The notes under the pieces were generated by a model. That model searched no databases. It was not told the DNA's origin and saw nothing but the letters and a program-made list of their open reading frames with translations. The position numbers and the translations under genes were made by a program. DNA of 64,000 bases from Clostridium guangxiense (lineage in GTDB: Bacteria; Bacillota; Clostridia; Clostridiales; Clostridiaceae): contig NZ_JAJNKE010000017.1 of NCBI RefSeq assembly GCF_021043395.1, positions 1-64,000 on the forward strand, written 5' to 3'. Below are positions 1-7,641 of this stretch, in pieces. Positions within the stretch are counted from its first letter, which is position 1, and every line of letters starts with the position of its first letter.

Positions 1-62
1 TAATTATAACTTATCTAGGCTATTTTTCATACATTCTTATATGATCATTTTCCTACAATCTT

Positions 63-227
63 ATGTTAGCATTTATAATGAACTTCCCAATAATTCATGC
101 TGTCGGTGTATATAGTTGGAAGTTCCATACTAAAGATGATGGTGAATGTATTATAAAAATATTATGGAAGGAAAAATATGTAGAAAAATATATTTTAGAT
201 GAATATAGTTTGTATGAAGTGCTTTGA
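63..227 (+). pseudogene. Short 3' gene remnant, unrecognised
   Basis: An open frame of 54 codons from the ATG at 63 (another ATG at 78) ends at a TGA at 225-227. No ribosome site precedes it, and the same frame continues upstream with protein-like hydrophobic sequence beyond a stop at 42-44. This looks like the C-terminal end of a decayed gene, perhaps of a membrane protein, rather than an intact gene. I do not recognise the family. The upstream part lies outside the window, so decay cannot be told from chance. Confidence 0.25.
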
Positions 228-647
228 GCTATAGATTAATTTATAATTTAAAATTCAATTTTTTATAAAGATTAATATCAAGAATATTAATTTGTTGCAA
301 AGACTTACTTATAAAATTAAGATGTTATCCAAATTTAAATACATTGTAGTTTTTATTTTAATCTTATTAAAAATGCATAGCAAGATATAAATTAGGATTT
401 AGTCATGTGGTAATATTTAAGATATACTTTCTCATTAAAGACAAGATACGTTAAATATAATAAATTTATTTTTGTGGAGTTGTCTTTTTATATGCTTGTG
501 CGTCTTAATGAAAAAATTTTATCAAATTGAATGTAACTTTATGGTTATCAATACAAAAAAGGCGTATCTCATACAATATCTTATTTTAGTATATTATTAA
601 TCCACATTTTTGATTTATTGTGCATCATAACTATTAGAGAAATAGTT
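228..647. other. Intergenic stretch with no gene seen
   Basis: About 420 bases of very AT-rich DNA with stops in all frames. No RNA gene, clear promoter or repeat was recognised. Confidence 0.4.
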
Positions 648-680
648 AAAGACTAATGTTTTTACATTAGTCTTTTTTAT
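648..680. terminator. Hairpin terminator overlapping the small Cys-rich gene stop
   Basis: An 11-bp perfect stem (648-658 with 665-675) and a 6-base loop are followed on the plus strand by a T-run. The stop codon of the minus-strand gene at 667-777 lies inside the stem, so the hairpin most likely ends that transcript and blocks transcription from either side. Confidence 0.6.
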
Positions 681-777
681 AAGGACAACTTTCTGCATCT
701 GCTCCATCAGGACAATAACAATCACCAGTTAATGGACAGGACTCAACAACATCTTTTTTCTTAGGACACCAAAACAT
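667..777 (-). CDS. Small cysteine-rich protein (36 aa), function unknown
   Basis: Read on the minus strand, a strong ribosome site (AGGAGGT, within 783-790) precedes an ATG at 777. The 36-codon frame starts MFWCPKKKD and ends PYKKD. It has five cysteines (C4, C14, C20, C22, C31), four of them followed by Pro or part of a CxCP unit, a spacing that suggests metal binding. There is no signal peptide or membrane segment. The stop sits in a hairpin terminator, so the gene has the full layout of a single-gene transcript. The family is not recognised and no function can be assigned. The evidence for translation is the ribosome site, the cysteine pattern and the terminator. Confidence 0.6.
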   Translation of the reverse strand: MFWCPKKKDVVESCPLTGDCYCPDGADAESCPYKKD

Positions 778-1230
778 AATATTACCTCCTAAACGATTTT
801 AAATGTATTTATAAAGTAAATTATATTCTATATAATAATACATATTGCATATTAATACAAACTTGTTTGGAACTATAGCTATAATGCATATACTATTTTA
901 GGTGAGATCTTATTGGTTTGAACCTCAAAACAGTGATTTTTAACTCTTTTTATTTTCTTTGATCTACAATATTGCTTTTAGCTGTTTAAAATACGATAAA
1001 ATGCAATTTGAAATAAAAATTGTATATTATGAACTACATTTTTATAAAACTTATATAAACAGACAATTTAGCTTAACAAAAATACGGTTTATAATATGAT
1101 TTGTATCTATTTAGGGAAATGTATAGCAATACATATTTAAGGTGTTGGTAATACACAATATAGCTTCTTTATTGAGCAGATCATTAAATAAAATGTAAGT
1201 ATAGTAACGATTAACTAAGATGCTCAAAAG
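778..1230. other. Intergenic stretch with no gene seen
   Basis: About 450 AT-rich bases. Apart from the ribosome site of the minus-strand small gene at its left edge and that of the next gene at its right edge, I see no gene, repeat or convincing promoter. Confidence 0.4.
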
Positions 1231-1244
1231 AGAGGTAAATAGAT

Positions 1245-1568
1245 ATGTTGAATGACAATGATATAAATAGAATTGTTAATACAATTGTAACTAATATTAA
1301 CCCAAATAAAATAATATTGTTTGGTTCTTATGCTTATGGAAAACCTAATGAGGACAGTGATTTAGACCTATTAATTATCAAGGATATGCTTATGGAAAAA
1401 CATAAAAGAGGCAGAGAAATAAGAAAGTTTTTAAGGAGGATGAAAATTCCTATTGATTTATTGATATATACTAATAGTGAAATTGAAGTGTTAAAAAATC
1501 ATAAATCTACATTTATATCTGAGATATTAGAGAATGGTAGGGTTTTGTACAATAAGCATAATTATTAA
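1245..1568 (+). CDS. MNT-type minimal nucleotidyltransferase
   Basis: A 107-residue protein with the nucleotidyltransferase core: GS at residues 27-28, a DLD pair (D39, D41) and a third acidic residue D71 in a PIDLLIY strand. Length and motifs fit the minimal nucleotidyltransferase (MNT) family. These usually pair with a HEPN protein, as antitoxin adenylyltransferases that modify the HEPN toxin. No HEPN gene is adjacent: the next 320 bases are empty. The nearest HEPN-like protein is 25 kb away. It is therefore an orphan, or has lost its partner. AGAGGT at 1231-1236 supports the ATG start. The family is clear; the role is inferred. Confidence 0.8.
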   Translation: MLNDNDINRIVNTIVTNINPNKIILFGSYAYGKPNEDSDLDLLIIKDMLMEKHKRGREIRKFLRRMKIPIDLLIYTNSEIEVLKNHKSTFISEILENGRVLYNKHNY

Positions 1569-1890
1569 GATTTCAATTTAAAAATCATCATATTAGTCTA
1601 AAGTACAGCTTTCTTATATATGAATGCGAATTGTCAGAATATTCACCACATGGTCTAAAACATAAACCTATATATAGCATATAAAAGCTTTGATTTTAAA
1701 TGGTAAATGTGATATAAAAATAACAATTATATGCAACGTGATACTATTAGTATATTAAGATTTAAGGGATATGTAATGTTAAAATTAAAGTTAATTACTG
1801 GTAAAACGTTATAGAACAGTTTAACTATATTTTTCTTCTTCTAATGTTTGTATAATGTAAAAAATACAAAAGAAGAAGGAGAAAATAAAA
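1569..1890. other. Intergenic stretch upstream of the primase-like gene
   Basis: No gene seen. Near the right end, CTTCTTCT at 1835-1842 can pair with AGAAGAAG at 1871-1878, next to the AGGAG ribosome site of the following gene, and a TATAAT-like box lies at 1851-1856. This could be a leader that partly hides the ribosome site, but in AT-rich DNA the pairing may be chance. Confidence 0.3.
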
Positions 1891-2814
1891 GTGGCATTAA
1901 TATCAAAAGATAAAATAGATGAAGCGAGAAGTATAGACTTTAAAGAATTCTTAGAAAGAGAAGAAGGATTTAATTTCATTAAAGAAGGTACAAATTATTA
2001 TAGGTGTAGAGAACATAGTTCACTAATTTTAAAATATAAAAATGGAATATTAACTTATTGTTGGACATCAATGCTACAAAAAGGTGATATTATACAATAT
2101 GTTAAAGAAAACATTACAAATAATAACTTTAGAAAAGCTGTTGAGTATTTGTTAAATGGTTATTTTAAAGAGGCAAATTCTACAGAATATAAGCCTAAAA
2201 TTATTAAAGGTGAAAAAAGTAATATAGAAATATGTTATGCCTGTAATATGAAAAGAGCATACGCCTATCTATGTAAAACAAGAGGAATAAATCCAAGCAT
2301 TGTTAATGAACTAATAAGAAAGAAGCTTATTAGTCAGGATAATAGAAATAACTTGATTTTTAAATATCTTGATGAGAAAGGTACTGTTGTCGGAGCAGAA
2401 CTGGTAGGAACTAATACTTTTAGGAGTTTTAAATCTGTTGAGAAGAATTCAGACGAAAACTATGGATTTAGTCTAAACAATGGTGATAGAATAGAAAAAT
2501 TAATAGTTTTTGAAGCATCAATTGACCTTTTATCATTTCTTCAGATTAATTATGAGAGTATACAAGAGTCTCTGTTATTGGGGCTTGGTGGAGCTGAAAA
2601 AATCAAGAAAATTGATACCTATATAAAGCAGTATAAAGATATAAGAGAAATTATAATTTGTACAGATAATGATAGTGCTGGAGATAAGGCTTTTCATAAA
2701 ATTAAAATGATTTATAGTAATAATTATAATATTGTAGATGGTAGAAGTTCGTTGAAAACTACCAATACAAAAGATTTCAATGAATTATTATTACAAAAGG
2801 CAATTTTGGCATAA
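1891..2814 (+). CDS. Toprim primase-like protein (CHC2-like, DUF3991, Toprim)
   Basis: A 307-residue protein starting at GTG behind GAAGAAGGAG. Residues about 36-75 resemble a partly degenerate CHC2 zinc finger (YYRCREH, then YCW, then QKGDIIQYV). Residues about 110-175 resemble DUF3991 (YLCKTRGINPSIVNELI). The C-terminal half has Toprim motifs: FEASIDLLS carrying the catalytic Glu, and CTDNDSAGDKA carrying the DxD acids. This arrangement is typical of plasmid and conjugative-element primases, distinct from chromosomal DnaG, and the C-terminal helicase-binding region of DnaG is absent. It most likely primes replication of the mobile element. The helicase gene downstream supports a replication role. 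A terminator follows, so it is probably transcribed alone. Confidence 0.8.
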   Translation: MALISKDKIDEARSIDFKEFLEREEGFNFIKEGTNYYRCREHSSLILKYKNGILTYCWTSMLQKGDIIQYVKENITNNNFRKAVEYLLNGYFKEANSTEYKPKIIKGEKSNIEICYACNMKRAYAYLCKTRGINPSIVNELIRKKLISQDNRNNLIFKYLDEKGTVVGAELVGTNTFRSFKSVEKNSDENYGFSLNNGDRIEKLIVFEASIDLLSFLQINYESIQESLLLGLGGAEKIKKIDTYIKQYKDIREIIICTDNDSAGDKAFHKIKMIYSNNYNIVDGRSSLKTTNTKDFNELLLQKAILA

Positions 2815-2835
2815 GGAAAAGAAAATTAATAAAAT

Positions 2836-2873
2836 GACTCAGTTCTAATAAGATAGACACTGGGTCTTTTTTA
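2836..2873 (+). terminator. Intrinsic terminator after the primase-like gene
   Basis: GACTCAGT (2836-2843) pairs with ACTGGGTC (2859-2866, one G-U pair), followed by a run of Ts. Confidence 0.8.
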
Positions 2874-3189
2874 TTTAAACAAAATAGCTTTTAAGCAGTA
2901 ATAAAAAGTGATTGCCTATAAATTAATGCATTGGTAAATACCACTTTGTATTATTATAAGCATGTATTTATAAGCTGTTTTATTTTTTTCTTTTCTTATG
3001 CTTTTAAATTAATTTTTTATTATATAAAATGACTCAAACCTTATAGAGCATCTAAACTGTATAAACATTTTTAATTGAAATCTATAATTAAGTAAAAGTA
3101 TCAATAATGATTTAACCGATGCGTTATAATACAAAAGTTTGAAATTATAAAAAACAAATATCTAAAGGTAATCGTTCGGTTTAGAAAGT
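2874..3189. other. Intergenic stretch with no gene seen
   Basis: About 315 AT-rich bases between two mobile-element genes. No clear promoter, repeat array or iteron was seen, although a plasmid replication origin could lie here unnoticed. Confidence 0.35.
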
Positions 3190-3201
3190 TTGAGGAAGTT
3201 T

Positions 3202-4293
3202 ATGAATAGTGATATTAAATATAATATAAAAAAAGCGCAAGAAACTATTGGAGTGGAAAACAGATATAAGCAATACTTTATTAATAATAAAGATAGTATA
3301 AGAGGCATGATGACTATTAATAGAGATGTTGATACTATAGATGAGGCTATAGAACTTATTAATAAAGTTGATTTTAGAAAAATTTTTGGATTAGATGTTT
3401 TATTAGAAGAGAGATTTATATGTGAATTTTTTTATATGGAGCATAAAATTTACATGGCTTTTAATTCAGAGTTTGAGGCAGATGAAGCAGTGAAAATAGA
3501 GGCTGAGAGATATTATGGTAGAGAAGTAAGTGTATCATCTTTTAATCGCTTTAATATGTTTGTTAGAGAAATTTTAATAAAGACTGAAAAAAGAGATGCA
3601 TGGATAAGATACAATGATAGAAAAAATAAATATGTATATGTGATAGATAGCAAGATTAAAAATAATTATGTCATTTTTGATGTATTTGATTTGTATCAGA
3701 TATTTATGCAGTGTGATATTAAGAGAGCTGTACAAGAATTATCTAATTTATTAGGAGTGAGAATTAAAAAAATTAATCAAAATAAAAAGAAATATGAAAA
3801 ATGTAAGCAATTTATTATGAATTCTGAAACTAAAAATAGTTTCTCGGCAGTATATGAGCTTATAGGTGAGCATATTCCTAAATTAGTAGCGGTATTAGAT
3901 GAAGGTATAGAGAAAATTTATTATCACTTAGAAAGTAAAGAAAATATGGTGTTCTCTTGTTCGATGCAATACCTTGCAGGTAGTATGAATAAAAGTAAAA
4001 GTACTATAAGCCCCATAATTAATACATTTGTTTTGCTTCATTTATTAGAGAAACAAGACATAAATAATGAAACATATTCAAAATGGAATAGAAATGATAT
4101 AACGTATTTTTATATACCTCAATATAATGATGACTTGTTTGAAATTGCAAATAAATTGGCAGAAATAATGCTATATAGAGGAATGCGCATTACAGCAAGC
4201 TCTTTCTCATATAAAACATGTATAGAGAAATTTGGAGTGGAAGTAGCAAGTTCAATTTTTAAAGATAAAGTAATAAAAGCAAAATCAAATTAA
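3202..4293 (+). CDS. Uncharacterised protein, possible mobile-element replication protein
   Basis: A 363-residue protein. I chose the ATG at 3202 over the in-frame TTG at 3190 because GAGG at 3192-3195 lies at the right distance. No known family is recognised. The protein is charged and soluble. Residues near 260-290 (QYLAGSMNKSKSTIS, then a leucine-rich helix) look like a winged-helix DNA-binding segment. It sits between a Toprim primase-like gene and a RecD-like helicase, so a role in plasmid-type replication or its control is possible. That rests only on context and a weak HTH resemblance. Confidence 0.65.
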   Translation: MNSDIKYNIKKAQETIGVENRYKQYFINNKDSIRGMMTINRDVDTIDEAIELINKVDFRKIFGLDVLLEERFICEFFYMEHKIYMAFNSEFEADEAVKIEAERYYGREVSVSSFNRFNMFVREILIKTEKRDAWIRYNDRKNKYVYVIDSKIKNNYVIFDVFDLYQIFMQCDIKRAVQELSNLLGVRIKKINQNKKKYEKCKQFIMNSETKNSFSAVYELIGEHIPKLVAVLDEGIEKIYYHLESKENMVFSCSMQYLAGSMNKSKSTISPIINTFVLLHLLEKQDINNETYSKWNRNDITYFYIPQYNDDLFEIANKLAEIMLYRGMRITASSFSYKTCIEKFGVEVASSIFKDKVIKAKSN

Positions 4294-4401
4294 TATTGTT
4301 GGATTTTTTAATAGGTATCTCAAACTGAATAGAACACGTTAGTTATATTAAAAATGTTCATGATATGAGATGATTAAATTAATACTAAGTAAGAGGAGAA
4401 A

Positions 4402-6192
4402 ATGAATTATATGGAAAAGAAACTTAATGATAAAAGATTAGAAATTAAAATAAAGCTAATATATGAATTTAATCTTGATAAAGAAATTGCAGATGAATTG
4501 ATTAGAGATTATGGCATGAAAGTAGCAAATGTTATTATAAGTAAGCCATATATACTCGGTCGTTATTTAATTTCTATGAACTTAATAAAAGAGATAATAG
4601 AAAATAATAGTATAGATAAGAATGAGGATTATAAAAATATGATTATTATAGCGGCCGCAATCCTTTATGCAGTTGAGGATATAGTTCGTTTTGAAGGACA
4701 TGTGTTTATTTATAAAAGTGATTTGAAAAGTAAATTTAAAGAATTAAATGAAGAGGTAGATGAGCAAAAATTAGAAAAGGCTTTAAATTTTTTAGAGACT
4801 AATAATGAAATTGTAAGAGAAACTGACAATGTTGGAAGGGAATGTGTATATCTTACAAGATTGTATAAGGCGGAAGTAGAACTTGCAGATATAATATTGG
4901 GTTTGGTGAAAAAAGGTAAATGTAAAAATAGTGCAACAGATAATGATAAAATTGAAAAATTTATTAGTATGTGTAATAGTTCGGTTATAAAGCTTAATAA
5001 TAATCAAATTAAGGCTGTTCATACAGCTCTAAATAGTAGAATTAGTATAGTTTCAGGTATGGCTGGAACAGGGAAAAGTACAATTATAAAAACAATAATT
5101 GATGGATTTAAATATATGTTAAATTTATCAGAAAAACAGATATCTATTGTTTCTTATACGGGAAAATCTGTAAATGAAATAACTAAGAAAACAGGAATTA
5201 AAGGTAAAACTGTACATAGATTTTTGGGGATAGATTTGAATAATAAATATCATAGTATAAAAAAGGATGTACTTATTATTGATGAGTGTGGGCTAATTGG
5301 GCTTGAATTAATGACACAGTTGCTCTATAATGCTGTCAAAGAAAATCCAAATGTGAGAATTGTTATTATAGGAGATCCGTTCCAGCTTAGATCAATTGAA
5401 GCAGGATGTGTTTTAAAAGAATTACTAAAAAGTAAAGTTATCAAGGTGACGGAGTTAAAAGATGTTATTCGTCAAAGAAAAGATAGCTTGATAATTAATA
5501 ATGCGTGTAAAGTAATCCATGGAATTCAGATAGATGGAAGAAAAAGTGGGATATGGCTTGATGAAAATGAGTTTCAGTTTTTAGAAGTAGGTAGAAGCAA
5601 TATAAAGGCTAAAGTAATAGAAGTAGTAGATAAGTTACTTAGTAAAAGTATAAGTATTTGTGATATTCAGATTATATCCCCTACTAAAAAGGGCATCAAT
5701 GGAATAGAGGAATTAAACAAGGAAATAGCCAATAGTGTTAATGGTATTTCTGGAAGAGATATTTATAAGTTTGGAATATTAGATATGGTAATGGTGACTG
5801 AGAATGATTATTCTAAAGAAGTATTTAATGGCCAAAAAGGAATTATTAAAAGAGTAGAAATAAATAATAATAGGATTGAGAATGTAACAGTTGATTTCAA
5901 TGGTAAAGAAGCATTATTTGTAAATGATGAAATTTCATGTATAGAACTTGCATATGTTTTAACTGTACATAAAATGCAAGGAAGTGAGTCCAAAGTAGTA
6001 ATAATTGTAGTAGATGAAGAACAGGAAATGATGTTGACAAGGGAATTATTGTATGTTGCAGTTACGCGTGGAATTGAACGTGTAATAATTATTGGAAACA
6101 AGAAAGCCTTTAATGAAGGGGTTAGAAGAGTAACAATGGAACGACAGTCATTGCTGGCAGAAAGAATAATAGAGATGAGTAATATAAATTAG
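4402..6192 (+). CDS. RecD-like superfamily 1 DNA helicase
   Basis: A 596-residue protein with the SF1 helicase motifs in order: Walker A GMAGTGKST near residue 218, Walker B LIIDECGL near 290, motif III GDPFQLRS near 323, an IRQR segment near 355, TVHKMQGSE near 517, and motif VI VAVTRG near 552. This is the RecD/RecD2 (ExoV alpha) pattern. It is shorter than chromosomal RecD2 (usually 700 residues or more). The N-terminal 200 residues carry a helical HhH-like region. It is likely a 5'-3' helicase of the mobile element. The ATG at 4402 follows AGAGGAG. A terminator closes the gene just before the BREX locus. Confidence 0.85.
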   Translation: MNYMEKKLNDKRLEIKIKLIYEFNLDKEIADELIRDYGMKVANVIISKPYILGRYLISMNLIKEIIENNSIDKNEDYKNMIIIAAAILYAVEDIVRFEGHVFIYKSDLKSKFKELNEEVDEQKLEKALNFLETNNEIVRETDNVGRECVYLTRLYKAEVELADIILGLVKKGKCKNSATDNDKIEKFISMCNSSVIKLNNNQIKAVHTALNSRISIVSGMAGTGKSTIIKTIIDGFKYMLNLSEKQISIVSYTGKSVNEITKKTGIKGKTVHRFLGIDLNNKYHSIKKDVLIIDECGLIGLELMTQLLYNAVKENPNVRIVIIGDPFQLRSIEAGCVLKELLKSKVIKVTELKDVIRQRKDSLIINNACKVIHGIQIDGRKSGIWLDENEFQFLEVGRSNIKAKVIEVVDKLLSKSISICDIQIISPTKKGINGIEELNKEIANSVNGISGRDIYKFGILDMVMVTENDYSKEVFNGQKGIIKRVEINNNRIENVTVDFNGKEALFVNDEISCIELAYVLTVHKMQGSESKVVIIVVDEEQEMMLTRELLYVAVTRGIERVIIIGNKKAFNEGVRRVTMERQSLLAERIIEMSNIN

Positions 6193-6208
6193 AAAACACA
6201 TTTAGAAT

Positions 6209-6240
6209 AAGGTTATCTAATATTGATAGCCTTTGTTTTT
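6209..6240 (+). terminator. Terminator between the helicase and the BREX locus
   Basis: AAGGTTATC pairs with GATAGCCTT (one G-U pair), followed by TTGTTTTT. It separates the helicase transcript from brxA. Confidence 0.7.
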
Positions 6241-6385
6241 GTGAATTTTTGCAGTATTGGACTGGTATACGATATGTGTAAAATAATGACACAGATAATA
6301 AGAAAAACTCTTTTTATGATGTATTTATGATATAATATAAAATGTATTTTTATAGTATTTTATGATAAAGGTGTGGTAAGCCACT

Positions 6386-6991
6386 ATGAAAAATGAACTT
6401 AAATATAGTGCATCTTTAACAAGCGATGCATTTTTATACTATGAATTAAAGCAAGTGTTAAGATTAAAAAATGATGGCCTTTCAGATAGTGAAATAAGGA
6501 GTAAGATACTGGATGAAAATATCTTTCAGTATAAGTCAAAGGAGAGTTCTAAAAGGCTTGTTTCTTCGATTTTTAAAAGGGTAAAGGTATTGGATGATAC
6601 ACTTATAAAGATGCTTTTAGAAGAACCTATGGATACAGGTAAAATTATTAATTTATATGCAATTATGAAGACCAGTAGATTGTTTTATGATTTTATGAAT
6701 GAAGTCGTAAGAGAAAAATTAGAATTTAATTATGAAATTTTAGAAAAGAAAGATATAAATATATTTTTTATAGGTAAAGCGGAACAAGATGAAATTGTTG
6801 CTGGATGGTCAGATACAACGACAAAGAAATTAAAACAAGTAATTTTAAAGATATTGTCAGAGACGGGATTATTAGAGGATATAAAAACTTGTAGACTTAA
6901 TAGATTGATAATACCTACAGAGCTTAAGGCGTATATTATTGGAATAGGTGATAAGGAATATATTGAGGCTATGGGGGAACATGTACAGTAA
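6386..6991 (+). CDS. brxA: BrxA, BREX type 1 protein (DUF1819)
   Basis: A 201-residue protein with the BrxA (DUF1819) layout: an N-terminal YSASLTSDAFLYYELK segment, a helical middle and a C-terminal LNRLIIPTELKAYIIG segment. BrxA is a small DNA-binding helical protein of the BREX phage-exclusion system. It is the first gene of the locus; brxB starts 15 bases later. A TATAAT box at 6331-6336 may be the -10 of the main BREX promoter, but no good -35 is visible. The ribosome site AAAGG at 6367-6371 is unusually far from the ATG, and a GTGG/CCAC mini-hairpin lies between them. Confidence 0.92.
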   Translation: MKNELKYSASLTSDAFLYYELKQVLRLKNDGLSDSEIRSKILDENIFQYKSKESSKRLVSSIFKRVKVLDDTLIKMLLEEPMDTGKIINLYAIMKTSRLFYDFMNEVVREKLEFNYEILEKKDINIFFIGKAEQDEIVAGWSDTTTKKLKQVILKILSETGLLEDIKTCRLNRLIIPTELKAYIIGIGDKEYIEAMGEHVQ

Positions 6992-7006
6992 GGAAGTGAA
7001 AAAGTT

Positions 7007-7576
7007 ATGAATAAAGTATATGATAGACTTCAAAAGATTGTAGATAAAATAAAGTCAGAAAAGTTTATCAAGGGAAGTGGTCTTGGAAATGAAATTAGTT
7101 ATTACATATTTGATTATGACCCTAAAGAAGAATTAGCAGTTAGACAATATATTAAGTATATTAAGAAAGAGCTAAATAAAGTAGATTCAAATAGAAAGGT
7201 TATTGAATTTGATTTATATAAGCTATTTATTGAGATTTTAAAAGAAGAAGATATTTTTGAACAAATTATTGACTTGGAAGAAAATGAAGGAAAAGATTAT
7301 GTGATTAATGCAGTAACTCCATTTGTTACTGCTGAAATGTATGTCCAAAAGATAACAGAAAAATCTAAAGAATATGATGTTATCTTCTTAACAGGTATAG
7401 GAAAGATATATCCATTTATGCGTTCACATAATATTTTGAATAGCTTACAACAATTTTTAAGTAAAAAGCCAATAGTAGTATTTTATCCTGGGAAATATAG
7501 TGGACAGGATTTAACCTTATTTGGAAAATTTAAAGATGAAAACTATTATAGAGCATTTCCTTTAGTTTCAGATTAG
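7007..7576 (+). CDS. brxB: BrxB, BREX type 1 protein (DUF1788)
   Basis: A 189-residue protein matching the BrxB (DUF1788) family: an IVDKIKSEKFIKGSGLG start, an IFDYDPKEEL segment and a C-terminal PIVVFYPGKYSGQDLTLFG segment. It has no membrane segment and no catalytic motif I can point to. The molecular role of BrxB is not settled, but it is a conserved core gene of type 1 BREX. It lies between brxA (15 bases upstream) and brxC (65 bases downstream) on the same strand, clearly co-transcribed. Start supported by GGAAGTG. Confidence 0.92.
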   Translation: MNKVYDRLQKIVDKIKSEKFIKGSGLGNEISYYIFDYDPKEELAVRQYIKYIKKELNKVDSNRKVIEFDLYKLFIEILKEEDIFEQIIDLEENEGKDYVINAVTPFVTAEMYVQKITEKSKEYDVIFLTGIGKIYPFMRSHNILNSLQQFLSKKPIVVFYPGKYSGQDLTLFGKFKDENYYRAFPLVSD

Positions 7577-7641
7577 TAAATTAATGGCGGGATGTCATAA
7601 TCAACTCAAGTAGAGTTTTACATATATATGGAGGGGTTAGT

